Source: Aphelocoma coerulescens
Lineage: Eukaryota > Chordata > Aves > Passeriformes > Corvidae
Direction: 5' to 3'
Length of the DNA stretch: 64,000 bases
Assembly: GCF_041296385.1 (NCBI RefSeq)
Contig: NC_091020.1
Span: 30,460,001-30,524,000 of the forward strand
Of this stretch, positions 12,376 through 49,883 are shown piece after piece (position 1 is the first letter of the stretch; every line of letters begins with the position of its first letter). A program made the position numbers and the translations under genes. The notes under the pieces were generated by a model. The model was given only the letters and a program-made list of their open reading frames with translations. It searched no databases and was not told where the DNA came from.

Positions 12376-14646
12376 TATTTTTAAGTAAGTTCTCAAAATT
12401 TTTATGTCTAAATAAAAATACGCTTTTGGAACTAGTTTCAGAGTTTATTTATTTTAAAATTTTCTTACTAAAAGTTTATTTCATATTAATTTCTTATTAA
12501 AATTAATAAAGTGAGTGCATTATTAAATATGGGTCTAATAAGCATGTGCATAGTTAAAGAAGTCAAAGCAATTAAAAAGTAGAGACTTAGCAAAAGAGGT
12601 GGAGCTGATCAGCATTTTTCAAAGCATTTTTGAGCATTTTTACTCCACTGTTCTCTTGAAAGCTAGAATAACAACTGTGAAAAAAAACCTCCATGGCTTT
12701 TCTTCACTCTTTTTTGACCAATCTTAATTAAAAACTACAGAACAGTAAAAACTTGAAAACATCAACAGCTGATTTGGCTGCAGTCCTATTCCTTTTCTGC
12801 TTGTTCTTCAGCAGACACAAAGATGACTGATTAAAGACAAATGGATATTAGTGGAGGAATCATTATTTTCCTGCATGCAGTTCACACCTGCAGAGCAGCA
12901 AACCTGGCAGGCTTCTGCCCTGCTCCCTTCCTGGGGGTAACCACAATTCCATCAGCTGGATTAGTAAAGCAAAAGTATCCGTGCACCAACAGGCACCTTC
13001 ACATGCAAATTAATGTTCTTGAGTGCTCTTCTGTCTACCCATGCTAATAGCACAGGCATGATTCTGCATTTATATTTTAGCATTATTTATCAAACAATCA
13101 ATTAGCTGAAGGCAAGAGAAACCAGGACAGTAGGAAGGAGGAGTGAAGCAAAACTCCGGCAAAGTGACCAGATGTTGTCAGTGTGTTGTAGCACCACAGC
13201 AAGAGAGGCATGAGGAGGAGAAATATCCCAGAAGAAAGGACTGAGAGAGGAGGCAGGAGGAAGGGAAGATCCTCCTGTCATGTCATTGATGCCAAGAGGT
13301 AGAAAAAAAATTGCTTCTACAGTCATGTCCCTCTTCAGGAATGGTTAGAAAAACACCTCATTTCTCTCCACATCTGCTTTTTGACAGGTGACAGAACAAC
13401 AGCATTGCTGTTGATTAACTCTCCTGTGAATTGTTGGGAATACAAAATACCCAGATCCCTGTTTTCCTGGTAAAATATTGCTATTGACATTCCACTGACG
13501 TGCATCCCATATTAATGCTGCTTCTTCTGCTGACCAGAGCTGGTGCTCCCCTCCTCCTAGTGCAATCCATGCAAGTTGTTAACTAAATAATGTCATTTTT
13601 TGACTAAGTGCCTTCAGTGTCTGACACTCGAAAGATGAAACATTTCTCCTCAGTTCGGTCCAGTTGATTTTATTTTTCTATTTCCTTTGAATACAGAAGT
13701 GCTGTTTTGGAACTTAAAATGTGAATGTGTCCAACTTGTGAAGCTGCTGTTTAAAAAAAAGTTTAAAAACCCCAAGACAATTACAAGCCATCATTCAAGA
13801 ATCAATAACCTATTAATAGCTTTGGGTGATACTTGTCATGTGCTGGCATAATAGGTTCTATATAGAAATACATGGTGGACATGTCAAATAAAATCAAAGC
13901 TAGCTGCATGCAAACAAAAGAGAGCTAAGCTGTCAGCAGATCCTCTCCCACTTTTCATTCTTTTTAGAAAAATCTGTGTATAGCAAATAACCCTCTGTCC
14001 TGAAAATTTATTCCCATTCCCTAGACCTGTCAAAGTTCACCCAGAGACGGGTTAAGACCTAGGAGACCAATTTAGACCATAAAAAGTTATCTCCTCCTAT
14101 AAGTGACATTAGCAGAACTCCAGTGTAAATGTCTTTTGTTCTCAATCTGGGGGTTTAGTGCATGAAATGGCTGCTGCCACAGAGGCACCAGCAGAAGTTT
14201 GAGCACCTTTCCTGAGAAACCTGCATTAGCAGTGAAATCACATCCCACCCAAGATGGAAACCACTAAAGTGATTAAAATGCACAGCAGGCAATGTAGCTA
14301 CAGAAATAAATGACTTGAGTAGACATGATGTCATTATCTTCAGCATCACGTTTGGATCTGGGGCTCCTGAACTCCTGAAGCTCCCATTCAGTGAGTTTTT
14401 CCAAAAGTGGAGCTCTGTGAAGCAAAGAACAGTTCACAAAATATTTGTTCCGTATTTGGTGACTAAAAGAAAGTTTTGTGTTATGTGATATGAAGGATAA
14501 GAGTTTTACAGAAGTTAAACCTTTGTTAAAATGTGTATCTTGGCCAGTTCAATGTGGTTAATAGCTTTTTTAACGTAAATTGAGAAGAAATTGATAAGGT
14601 GAGTCAAACACTTGGAATGCCATGCGGAGAAGATGAGAAAAATTGA
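12376..14646. other. Intergenic 5' flank, part 2: no gene recognised
   Basis: AT-rich sequence between two CR1 copies. The open frames present (for example 12841-13047 on + and 13102-13326 on -) are short, lack recognisable motifs and are consistent with chance. No RNA gene was recognised. Confidence 0.6.
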
Positions 14647-15013
14647 GGGGAGACCTCACTGTGGTCTTCATGAGGGGAAGCTCAGGGGCAAGTACCGATC
14701 TCTTCCCTCTCATCACCAGTCACAGGACTCAAGGAAACGGCATGAAGCTGAGTTAGGGGAGGTTTAGGTTAGATATCAGGAGGACGTTTCTCCCCCAGAG
14801 GGTGGCTGAGCACTGGAACAGGCTCCCCAGGGAAGTTCACAGCAGGGAACACAGTCCCCAGGTGTGGTCACAGCACCGAGACTGTCTGAGCTCAAGAAAT
14901 GTTTGGACAATGCTCTCAGGCACATGGTGGGATTCTTGGGGTGTCCTGCATAGGGCTGAGAGTTGGGCTCGATGATCCCGGTGGGTCCCTTCCGATATTC
15001 TAAGATTCTATGA
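14647..15013 (+). repeat. CR1 LINE 3'-end fragment, about 370 bp
   Basis: The longest clear CR1 copy in the window. It runs from a GGGGAGACCTCACTGTGGTC start, through GGTTTAGGTTAGATATCAGG and the GAGCACTGGAACAGGCTCCC block, to the GGGCTCGATGATCCCGGTGG and ATTCTAAGATTCTATGAA tail. It covers the end of the element's ORF2-downstream region and 3' UTR. It ends about 100 bp before the minisatellite and about 880 bp before the SLC18A2 start codon. Confidence 0.9.
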
Positions 15014-15116
15014 AATACCTAATTTTAGGCAGTTGTTCTGTGTGGCTCGCCAAAGGCCACACCGATGTGCTCCGGTGTCTGGGCAGCGACTTCTCCCCTC
15101 CCTGCCCCTGTCTCGG

Positions 15117-15541
15117 CGCATCCCGCTGGGCACTCAGGGGTTCGCTGGGCACACAGAGGTTGGCTGGGCACACAGAGGTTCTGGCACATCCCGTTGGGCA
15201 CACAGAGGTTGGCTGGGCACACAGAGGTTGGCTGGGCACACAGAGGTTCTGGCACATCCCACTGGGCACACAGAGGTTCGCTGGGCACACAGAGGTTCTG
15301 GCACATCCCGCTGGGCACACAGAGGTTCGCTGGGCACACAGAGGTTCTGGCACATCTCGCTGGGCACACAGAGGTTCTGGCACATCCCGTTGGGCACACA
15401 GAGGTTGGCTGGGCACACAGAGGTTCTGGCGCATCCCGCTGGGCACACAGAGGTTCGCTCGGCACACAGAGGTTCTGGCGCATCCCGCTGGGCACACAGA
15501 GGTTGGCTGGGCACGCAGAGGTTCCCTGGGCACACAGAGGT
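15117..15541. repeat. Composite GC-rich minisatellite (19-bp and 30-bp units)
   Basis: After one degenerate leading copy, 15142-15541 holds 17 units. Ten are 19-bp units of the form TSGCTGGGCACACAGAGGT. Seven are 30-bp units that add a TCTGGCACATCCC segment before the same CTGGGCACACAGAGGT core. The order is S S L S S L S L S L L S L S L S S (S short, L long). Copies differ by only one to three substitutions, which indicates recent expansion or homogenisation. The array lacks stop codons in several frames of both strands, which creates long spurious ORFs. It ends about 350 bp upstream of the SLC18A2 start codon. Confidence 0.97.
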
Positions 15542-15693
15542 TCAGGCGCGGCCCGACCCGCCCCGGCTGTCCCGGAGCATCCCTGCCTGAGGTGGGGGGA
15601 CAGAGAGAGGAGGGCAGAAGAGGACAGAGGAGGGGAGCCCGCCCCTCGCCGCTACCAGCGCTCCCCGGGCTCACACGGGGACCAGAGGTGCCG

Positions 15694-15737
15694 CCCCCTC
15701 TCCTCTCCTCTCCTCCTCCTCCCGCTCCTCCTCTCCC
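15694..15737. repeat. Homopyrimidine (CT-rich) tract in promoter
   Basis: The + strand is pure pyrimidine from 15694 to 15723, then after one G again to 15737, built of CCTCT and CCT repeats. Such homopurine-homopyrimidine tracts in promoters can adopt triplex (H-DNA) or bind GA-binding factors. Whether this one does is inference. Confidence 0.75.
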
Positions 15738-15889
15738 GGCTCCCGCCGTGCCGCCGGCAGCGAGCGGCCGGCCGGGGACGCGCGCCGGGAGCGCAGCGCG
15801 GAGCGGGGCTGCAGGAGCGCAGCTGCCGCCGGTCCCCGCCCGTCCCCGCCGCCCCCACGGCCTCTGGGTGTCCGCAGCCGGGCCGGAGC

Positions 15890-41492
<25,603 letters not shown>

Positions 41493-42940
41493 CAGAAAAG
41501 CCATATAACATATTTAGATGTACAAAATGCTGTGGTTCATGTGAAACATCTCATCCAGAAATAGGTTTTAGTTGTACTGTACATTTAATAGTGAAATGGT
41601 CAGAAAAACCAAAGGTACATTATTTATTGCCCGTGACTATAGAGCAGACTGCAAACCGCCTTACAGGGGGAGAAGAGCTTTTATAGACCATTTGTATAGT
41701 GTTACTCTTTGTGTATTTAATTTTATTGAATATTACACTCTATTTTTTATTAAATGTGTAGTATAAATCTGTATAAAATGTGAATTTTAACTATTTGGTT
41801 CTTAAAGTCACCTCCTTGACAGTATTTCATATTTTACTTGGTGTCATAAGTTACTGCCAAAAGCTCAAGTCTTTCTTATTTAATTAGAAACTAAAAAAAG
41901 CAACCATCAAAGAAATCCTATCCAATTTGCATCCTTTTAAGTGACACCCTTGTAGGTACATTGAAACGAGCTGGAATTCAGAGTCTGGACAGCACTATCA
42001 CTTTTTTCATCAAATTCAGGTCATAATAATACATATAAGAAACTAAATAAGAGATACAACTTCTCTGCCAGTTGAAGCAGTGAGCTCTCCCTGAACCACC
42101 AATGTTGAGGAAAACAGGTTGTTAAACAGCTACGTGTATTGCTATTATTGGTATTTAAGAAAGTTTTAATTGAGCAGTTGTGCAACATGCAGCCCCCCAG
42201 ACACACACCACCAGGTAAACAAGTTGGTGTGAATATGCATCATTCCTTTCCCTTGGCAGGGAATGTAACAGCATGAGGATAATTTTTGTATTTTTATCGT
42301 TTGGATCTCCTAACATAGCTCAACCTTATTTTAGTTGCATCATCAGTGACTGGTTAAGAAAAGCTGCAGTGTTACAGTATTTAGTCTTAGCATGTACTGA
42401 AAGTGAGCTGCTAACTGGAACAGCTCAAACAACTCTTTTACATGCATTTACATACACATCTAAAAATACAATATATATTTATTTTTTTAAAATGAGTTCA
42501 AATATACTCTTTGCTTAAAAAAATGGAAGAACCAGCCAGTTTGTTGCCAAGGTCTCTTAACATGTGGGGACACAGTCCACTACAGGTGAAGTACTGTATT
42601 AGGCAATCCTGATCTACACTAGACAAAACAAGACTTGGAAAGAAAGTGTTTTAAAAACAGTCCCAATGTCCTTCTCAACCATGCTGTATCATTTCATTTG
42701 TAAAATGAAAATCTTTATGTGCCTTCTCTCATGTAATTGCAGATGTTTTATGTACTACAGCATAGATACTATGTTTACATATAGTTTTGTAAAGCGTATA
42801 TACTATGGTCAAAAAATATGAAAAATATAGTGGATCAAACTTCAAGTATTGCTCTGTCAATAATTACGCATTCAGAACGTATCAAAATAAAGTTATCTGA
42901 CAGAAGTTCATGACCTATTGTAATAAAGTGGAAAAAAAGA
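41493..42940 (+). other. SLC18A2: SLC18A2 3' UTR
   Basis: AT-rich sequence after the TAA with an early ATTAAA (41749-41754) and two AATAAA signals (42886-42891 and 42922-42927). The distal pair suggests a UTR of about 1.4 kb; the proximal signal could give a short form of about 280 bases. The exact cleavage point is inferred. Confidence 0.75.
42886..42927 (+). terminator. SLC18A2: Distal polyadenylation signals of SLC18A2 (two AATAAA)
   Basis: AATAAA occurs at 42886-42891 and again at 42922-42927, 1.4 kb after the stop codon. Cleavage is expected 10-30 bases after either one. Confidence 0.65.
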
Positions 42941-44112
42941 ATTAAAAAAGAATGAACCTCCCTCATGATTTGCCTTCTGCTTTACCAACGTGGAGAAAGC
43001 TGTCAGGTGTCTCAGCTGGTGGGAAAGCACTTCTCAGAGCTGCTTCAGAACCAGCATTCTGGCATCTGCTGAGTGCTCACTGTCACCAAGTAAGTAACAA
43101 CTGTGCAGATCAGTGACTATTTACATTAGGTTCAGATTTTACTGTGATTTGGACAGTTGAAACTTTGCCCCAAGAGAAGTTATTTTACTTAACTCCTGTG
43201 GTCAACATCACATTGTTAATCCAATCAAATTTGAAAATGAAATACCAATGCAAAAATCCTAAATTATGACAGGACACATTCTTTTTTTTGCCAGCTGATC
43301 AACCACTGTATTGCTTGACTTCACAAGTATGTAATTCAAACATAGCAGCTCCCATATATTTCTTAAAAAGCACAGGAAGGCTTTCTTCATGGCTTGGTTT
43401 TGTACTTTTGGGCACATCAAAATCAAGGAGGAGTTTGCATTAATCTGCAACATGACTATGGGGAGGAGACCCAAGGAGAGATTCGTGGATGACATTCCTC
43501 TTCTGCAGCTGGAGCCAGGTTTCTGCTGGGCCTTAGGGAGCAGCATCCTCCCATGATTTCCTGAGCAGATTACTGCAGTACAGGGGCTCCCCTGCTTTTG
43601 CTCCACTCCTGCTCCACCAGAAGAGGAAGGTAACTAAAATCCACACAGACACCCATGTTTGGAACCTCTGAGCCACCTTTCCCCCCACTCCCAAACAAAA
43701 ACTTAGCAGTTGTTCGGGATTTTTTCAGTAATGAGTAACCAAACCTTTTTTGCTGACAGTCAGGAAGAAATTTTACTCAGAAAACACACAAAAATCCCCC
43801 TGTTCTGGAAAAATACGGATTTTTCATATTTTGTATATTTTGATCTGTGTCAATTTAAGTGTGATAAAGACACTTAATTCATTTCCTCCCCCTACTTATT
43901 CCTCCTCTGCCATTGTAAACTTCCACAGGTGCTTTATTTCAAATTTCTCAGCCCAATTAACCCAGTAATCAGTAGTTTAATATAATGCAAAATGTGTTTT
44001 TCCCCTGAAGATCCTTCCTTTAAGTGGTGGCTTTAGATGATAAGCTATTGAAATAGAAATGTTTAAAAAACATTGACACAATGCAAAGAAGTTGATAATT
44101 TAGCAAAACTAT
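42941..44112. other. Convergent intergenic spacer
   Basis: Lies between the likely 3' ends of SLC18A2 (+) and PDZD8 (-). No gene was recognised. A - strand AATAAA (TTTATT on + at 43933-43938) could be a more distal PDZD8 polyadenylation signal. Confidence 0.55.
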
Positions 44113-46477
44113 TTTATTAAAGCTTATTCTCATGATAAAATAATAGCCAACAAAATCATATTAGGCAGATCTTCTGCAAATGTGTGTAGCTGCCACCTAT
44201 TCAGATATCATTAAGTCAAGATATTCTTGTTTTCTGTGGTATTCTTTATTTTCAGCTATTTACAGTCAAGCATGAAGCAAAGATTACATCAGGAATGTAG
44301 TATGACAATTTCCCCCTCGAGATTCACTGCTTATTGTAAATAATGCCAGATAGGAATTTATGTTTTCCTTCTTACCACTAAAATACAACTATTTTGCCCT
44401 TTTTCCATTCGGTATATTTAAAAATATTGCACTACATTTAATTTACCTCTTACAATCATCATCATAAGCAACACTATGCGAGGAAAACGATATCCAGCTT
44501 TTCTTACCCACTGTATTCCACAGGACAATTTAAAACCATGAATGTGTTTTTGAAATCAGTATTTTCATTGTTTTCACAGCTCCTTCATGTGCACCAGGGC
44601 TTAAATGAAGCACTTGGATATATTTGAAAACCTCTATAGTATTCTGTAAGAGCAAACACTGATGGGATTGAATGCAGATCACCACCAATGGTAAGCCACT
44701 GAGAAAATGCAGTGGGGAAGTCTTAATATGCATCTCAAGCAAGTATAGGTTAAATAACTTTTAGACAAGAAGGGAAGCTAATTTTGTGCGATTATTGGCT
44801 GAAGCTTAATTTCAGAAGTGTGTCACATGCCTGTTTTAGCATGGATAGTGTTTTCCATACATCAACTAAATAGTATCAACTGCCCAGAACTCACAAAAAA
44901 GTGCAAGTAGTTGCATGACTGGCAGTAACCATTTTGCTTAGAAGCACAAGTATGCAGTTCCATGGTGAAAACCACTGCTTCTTAATTTTGCCCATCACAA
45001 ATTAAACCAAGATGCAAATTTAAAGGAGAGGTGCATTATAGATGACCTCAAAAATTAAAGGATTTATTTTACCATCTCAAACTCCACTCCCACAAAGGCA
45101 TTTCTTTTCTACTACCAGCAATACCAGTGATAATGATACAAGTACCTAGCACAGTACCTAAAATAAGGATGATATTTTATACAAAATTTCTATATGCAGA
45201 AGGTGAAACAAAGACATGTCTACAGGAAATAAATAAGAACAATGGCCTTAGCCAGGTGATGCTAAGATCCACAGTTTACACACAGCACAAGACCAGACAG
45301 TTCTTTTCAAAAGCAGCTGGCTGAATTTCTTCCTCATCTCTACTGGACTCACAAATTGACTCAAATAAAACATGTTATATACACTATAGGACATTTTGCT
45401 GACAAAGGTGATCCTTCTGCTCAGACTGTATGTTCTGTCTGAGAAGCTGAATGCAACTTACCACTCTGATTACTCCAAAGTGTTGAGAGAACGTTTAGTT
45501 ACTTTGTATTTTGCACCTTAAGCTTTCCAAAATGATAGTCTGCAGCAAAATATTAATTTCCTTATATTACTTACACCATCATTACATGCTTTTTCACAGA
45601 ATGCAATGAAACCTCCAGCTCTTGTGAAGAACAACTTTCCTTTATCAGGCTATCAGATAATACAACATCACAAACATATGATTTTGCTCTGGAAGGCAAC
45701 AAGCCTCTTACCTTGAAAATATTCCCAATTAAATTATTATGAGACACCAGTTTATACTTTGGTATCTCACAATAGTCTGAAGTTCTAAGGAGGATTTCTT
45801 TTAGCTTAGCATTACTATATTTTGTGTTAATTACAAACTACAAAAAGTTCTCGTATTTAACAAAAACATGGAAAACAAACGATATGCAATGGTAATTTCA
45901 GTAACTACTAATAACAGACAAAATGAAAGACCTTTTGTTTGCTTTCATGATATGTTTGGCAAAAAATACACAACTACCTAGAAGACATACAATAAAACTG
46001 TGATCAACACGTAAAAGCCTGGCCCCTCCGTGACTTCTGCGTCAGTCATCAGCTTAGGCATGCAACAAGCTTATAATGTTTTCATCATACAATGGAAACT
46101 GAATGCTTTGAAAATCCTGCCCGTTTCCCATTGAAAAGACTAGCTAAAAAAAAATAACATGGGGAGGGGAAGTGGGGGCAAGTAACACATTAGGGAAACC
46201 ACACACGTTGATGTGAAATGGTAAGGTTACATAATTAGAAAAAATAAAAATAAGTTATTAAAAATAAATTTCCAATATAAACCCCAAAATGTAGTTTTAA
46301 CCAGCCAGTTTAACAAAATGATGGTGCTGTAGCTGTAGAAGAACCACTATTCGCAATTAACTGTGGAGAAGCAGGACACGCACATTATACCAGTGTTTTA
46401 ATTTAATTTGTGTGTGTTTGGAGTTAAGTGCAAAGGATTCCTTTAGTCCATTCTTTCAAAGACTAAATATGTAAATA
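44113..46477 (-). other. PDZD8: Probable PDZD8 3' UTR
   Basis: AT-rich sequence downstream (on -) of the PDZD8 stop codon. Candidate - strand AATAAA signals appear as TTTATT on + at 45063-45068, 44245-44250 and 44113-44118. I chose the last as the outer limit, but which is used cannot be told from sequence. Confidence 0.4.
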
Positions 46478-48672
46478 TCAGTCTACTGATTGAGGTGGAT
46501 CAACTGGTTCTTCTGATATGATGTTCAATGTTGGAGCCTCTGTCAGACTGCCATCTTCGATATCCACTTCTTCTGCTATACTGGATTCCTCAAAATCTTT
46601 AGTTACTTTTTTGGATTGCCTCTCAAAGAACATGTTCTCCAGGGACTCTATATCCTCAATGCCTGCCCTGTAGTGGATCATCAGCAGCGTGAGGGCCTGC
46701 AGTCTCTCACCCGACTTAGCCAGCGCAGCAGAAATCAGAGCTTTTTTCCTCGCGTCAGTTGTCTCTTTTTCTTCTTTAACGAGCGAGTTATTATTTTCCA
46801 GCTCTTGGTCTATTTCATTCTGCAGCTTATCCAACATAAACTCTAATTTCTGAAAACGCTCCTCTGTGGGTAAACTTCTGTAGAGATCACGCCCAATTTC
46901 TTTAACAGCAATGAAGACACTGTCATCGAGGCCCCCCTCCTTCCGGACCAGCTTGATGCCGGTGCCCGCTGCCCGCTTGGAGGGGCTGCTTGGTCCACTG
47001 AGCTCGGTGTCGCTGCTCTCATTGTCAGACGTGTTCGGGGTGTGCTTTGGCGAAGGCTCGGCCACGTCCGGGCCCTGCTCGGCCAGGCGGGCTTTGGGCA
47101 CCTGCCGGAGGTTCAGCAAGCGGGTGCTCGTGTTGATGATGTGCCTGGTCAGACCTGTCGTTCTGTTCACAGACTTGGCCTCGGAATCAACCCGAGAGGC
47201 TGCGGCTGGGGGAGCCTCCTGTCCCTCTGCTCTGCTACCGCCCACAGTTCGATCGAGCCGCTTCTCAGCTCCTACACAAAAGGGCGTCTCAGTTAAACAT
47301 TTTTCTTGACATTTTTTATGGCAAACGTAAGCACAGAGCATGCACTGCGAAGCTGCTTTAGTCCATACTTTCTTTTTGCAGTAATCACACCAAGTTGGAT
47401 TCTGAAACTGAGTATCTTGAAAGTTATGCTTGTTCTCTGTAAGAACTTGTCCCGAGAAAGGATCCTCTTTCTGAAGGGCACGAGCTTCTTCTTCTAAGTG
47501 ACACTCCCTCTCTTTCTCCAGCAACATACTTGAATCATCCACTTCACCTTCTTTTAAATATTTGAATTGTAAAGTTACATCACCATAACAAAATTTTTCA
47601 TTGAAACCTTTATGGGTTGTCAAACTCCGCAACGCTGTTCTGGTGACTGCTGCTTTAGGTGTAGGAGCATCCAGTTTAAATGTTCTAACAAATTCCATCG
47701 AGGTTGTAGCTAGACAATCTAAAGCAATTTCTTCAAGTTTTATGCTTGCATATCCTAAGCAGATAAAACCACCTGCTTTGAAAGGGTCTCTGCACCAGAG
47801 TGCAACATTAAGGTACTTATGGTATCTTTCTACTTCAAATAGACAGGAGGATGTTCTCGTCATTGGCCATCGGCCCTGACGGATTTTATACGGAATTTCT
47901 GGTGATTCCCATGTTCGTTGATCATCACTATCTTTGCAACTACGTGCATTTTCTGTAAGTCCATCTTTTAATGTATCTTGCTTTGGTGCTGTTACTACTT
48001 TTGATACTGCTGGGTCTTCTACTTGATCACTAATTTTAATTATCTTCTCTGTAGATTTTTCTCCATTGTTTGCAGGTGGAGGTGGCCTCTCTGGTTTATC
48101 GGAACATACACCTCCGGTTTCTAACACATTTTGGCTATCACTAGTAGACAAAATAGGCTTAATTTGTGGCCTAGGTGGCACAGGAGGCTTAGTACTGGAT
48201 CCTTGTGATTGTTTACCCAGTGGCTGTGATGCATCTGAAACCTCAACAGTTTTAGGTGCTGCCACTTTAGCCCCATCTTTTTGTTGCGTTTTTGATGTTG
48301 TCTGATAACTTCCTAAATGCAGTTTCCGATTCAGGATGGGCGATATAGTTCCAAGAGGTTTAGCAGCAGCAAGAATCACTACCGACCGTTTGGGACTTGG
48401 AGTTGTTGGCAGATCTTCCTTCTGCTCAGGTGAATCACAAGCTAAGTCTTCAAATTCTGAATCAAAATCTCTGCCATCAGCATCAGCTGATAAACTATTC
48501 TGGTCATCTTCTGCTTGTGCCAAGAAAGCAGTGTCCTCCAGTTGTCCAAATCCATCCTGCAGTGCTGGTCCATGCTGATTATACCCAACAGGCCTTTCAT
48601 AGAAGACTAGAACTCTGTCCCCAGCCTGTCTAATAAGCTTCAACACTTGGACAGTTGATGTGATTTTAACAC
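46478..48672 (-). CDS. PDZD8: PDZD8 last coding exon
   Basis: A single 2195-base exon. It starts after a TTTTTAATAG acceptor with VKITSTVQVLKLIRQAGDRV, the second half of the PDZ fold, and ends QSVD with TGA (46478-46480). The C1 finger is at about 47297-47428, with pattern H-X12-C-X2-C-X11-C-X2-C-X4-H-X2-C (HNFQDTQFQNPTWCDYC...). The heptad-rich C-terminal region includes EERFQKLEFMLDKLQNEIDQ. The frame beginning at 48694 includes a few intron-derived residues (MSVLFLIG) that are not part of the protein. Confidence 0.97.
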
Positions 48673-49883
48673 CTATTAAAAACAAGACAGACATTATTAA
48701 GTTTTAATTATGATAACAATCTAAATGACCAAAAATAGTCAGCAAACACATTGTTGCTCAGTAACAAAGGAAGTTAATTATCACAGAAAAGCTTAACTGA
48801 AATGTAACAGATGTATTCTCTCCATTTTATTAATGCAAACATGGAGTTGGAAAAAATAATTACATAAATACTCCAGTTTGTTGCTTGGTAATAACACTGT
48901 AATCTTACAGAGTAATGTTGATTTCATGCGGAAACAGTTTTAACTTTGCTCTTACTGTAAGTTTGGACTTTTCTGCAGTAGACATTTAACAAAAGACTCA
49001 TAAAAGATGGGTATCTTTAAAGACGGTGATAATTAAAACAGAAGCATGCTAAAAAAAGAAAATAGTTCCAATACATTAAAAAAAGGTGGCCATAATGCTA
49101 CATTATCAGTATGGCTGGAGTGAGCTGAACCATCTTCCTCAGCAGAACTTTCACAGTTGTTTGATGTATTTCCAAGTTACATGCAAGCTAAAACATCTTA
49201 ATGGGCACACAAATACAGCCATGCAGGGGATCATATAAAAATTACTTTTCCTTTGTTCTAAAGCAATCATCAACTATCTGTTCAAAGCAACTGAAAACCC
49301 TTTTAAAATAATCACTGGAATATTGCAATGGGGACTTATTTAGGCAGTACCTAAGTAAAAGAACTCCTAGTTTTTAAGCTCTGGTCTGTAAAACCTCTAT
49401 AAAAGCTTAAACTTCCTGCTAGCACAGTCATATGAATGTTTTGGCTTTTTGGGTTTTTATTGTTTTGTTTTGCTGTTTGTTTGTTTGTTTTTAATATTGT
49501 TGCCAAATGTTTATTCAAGCTTCTTTCGGCTTTTACCTAGGAAGGAGTAAATAAATATGCAAGAAAATAAATCAAGCAAACAAAGACCTTAAGTGACCAT
49601 AAGTACATAAATGCTAGCTTTTGAGTGCCAAGCACAACTGCAATTATTAAGAAAGGGAGATTAGTTGAACTGCATACATGACAAGATGACCCTTATTGTG
49701 AAAGCTGACATATCACTCACTGCCAATTGCCAGCAGTCTGTCTCCTCTCTGTAGATCAGCAGCTGCAGCAGGTGAGTTTGGAGTCACAGTTTCAATGACA
49801 ACATGCCCTGCATCCTCCTCCTTGGACTGCACAAGGCGCAGCGTGAGCCCAACGCTTTGCAGATTCCCTTTCACAAGTTCTGC
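46478..49883 (-). CDS. PDZD8: PDZ domain-containing protein 8, 3' two coding exons (partial gene)
   Basis: An ER-anchored protein that tethers the ER to late endosomes/lysosomes and mitochondria, and transfers lipid through an SMP domain. The window holds exons 49721-49883 and 46478-48672 (read on -), joined in phase 1, giving the last 785 residues. Order from the first visible residue: PDZ domain (about 1-85), acidic and serine-rich linker with the proline-rich KPPVPPRPQIKP (about 216-227), a conserved C2-like region (about 309-430), a C1 zinc finger (about 470-513), and a C-terminal coiled coil (about 653-737) of the sort known to bind GTP-Rab7. The N-terminal membrane helix and SMP domain are missing; about 365 residues should lie in exons beyond 64000. 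It converges with SLC18A2, as in mammals. Confidence 0.95.
48673..49720 (-). other. PDZD8 intron between the last two coding exons (1.05 kb)
   Basis: On - it begins GTGAGT and ends TTAATAG. It splits the PDZ domain inside the codon of a Ser after LLAIG. A TTTG/GTTT repeat stretch is at about 49465-49492. No other feature was recognised. Confidence 0.92.
49721..49883 (-). CDS. PDZD8: PDZD8 penultimate coding exon (first part of PDZ domain)
   Basis: Encodes AELVKGNLQSVGLTLRLVQS then KEEDAGHVVIETVTPNSPAA and AADLQRGDRLLAIG: the carboxylate-binding loop region (SVGLTL) and the core of the PDZ fold. 163 bases, starting in phase 0 after TTTCTCTGCAG and ending one base into the next codon before GTGAGT. 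It is too short for a simple ORF scan and was found by its similarity to PDZD8. Confidence 0.95.

Noticed and set aside
1..14646. KCNK18 (the mammalian upstream neighbour)
   Set aside because: I found no pore-loop (GFG/GYG-like) motif in a plausible exon on either strand, so the gene is either further upstream or absent here.
15117..15541. CRISPR-like regular repeats
   Set aside because: The units are directly adjacent with no unique spacers, in a vertebrate nuclear context. This is a minisatellite.
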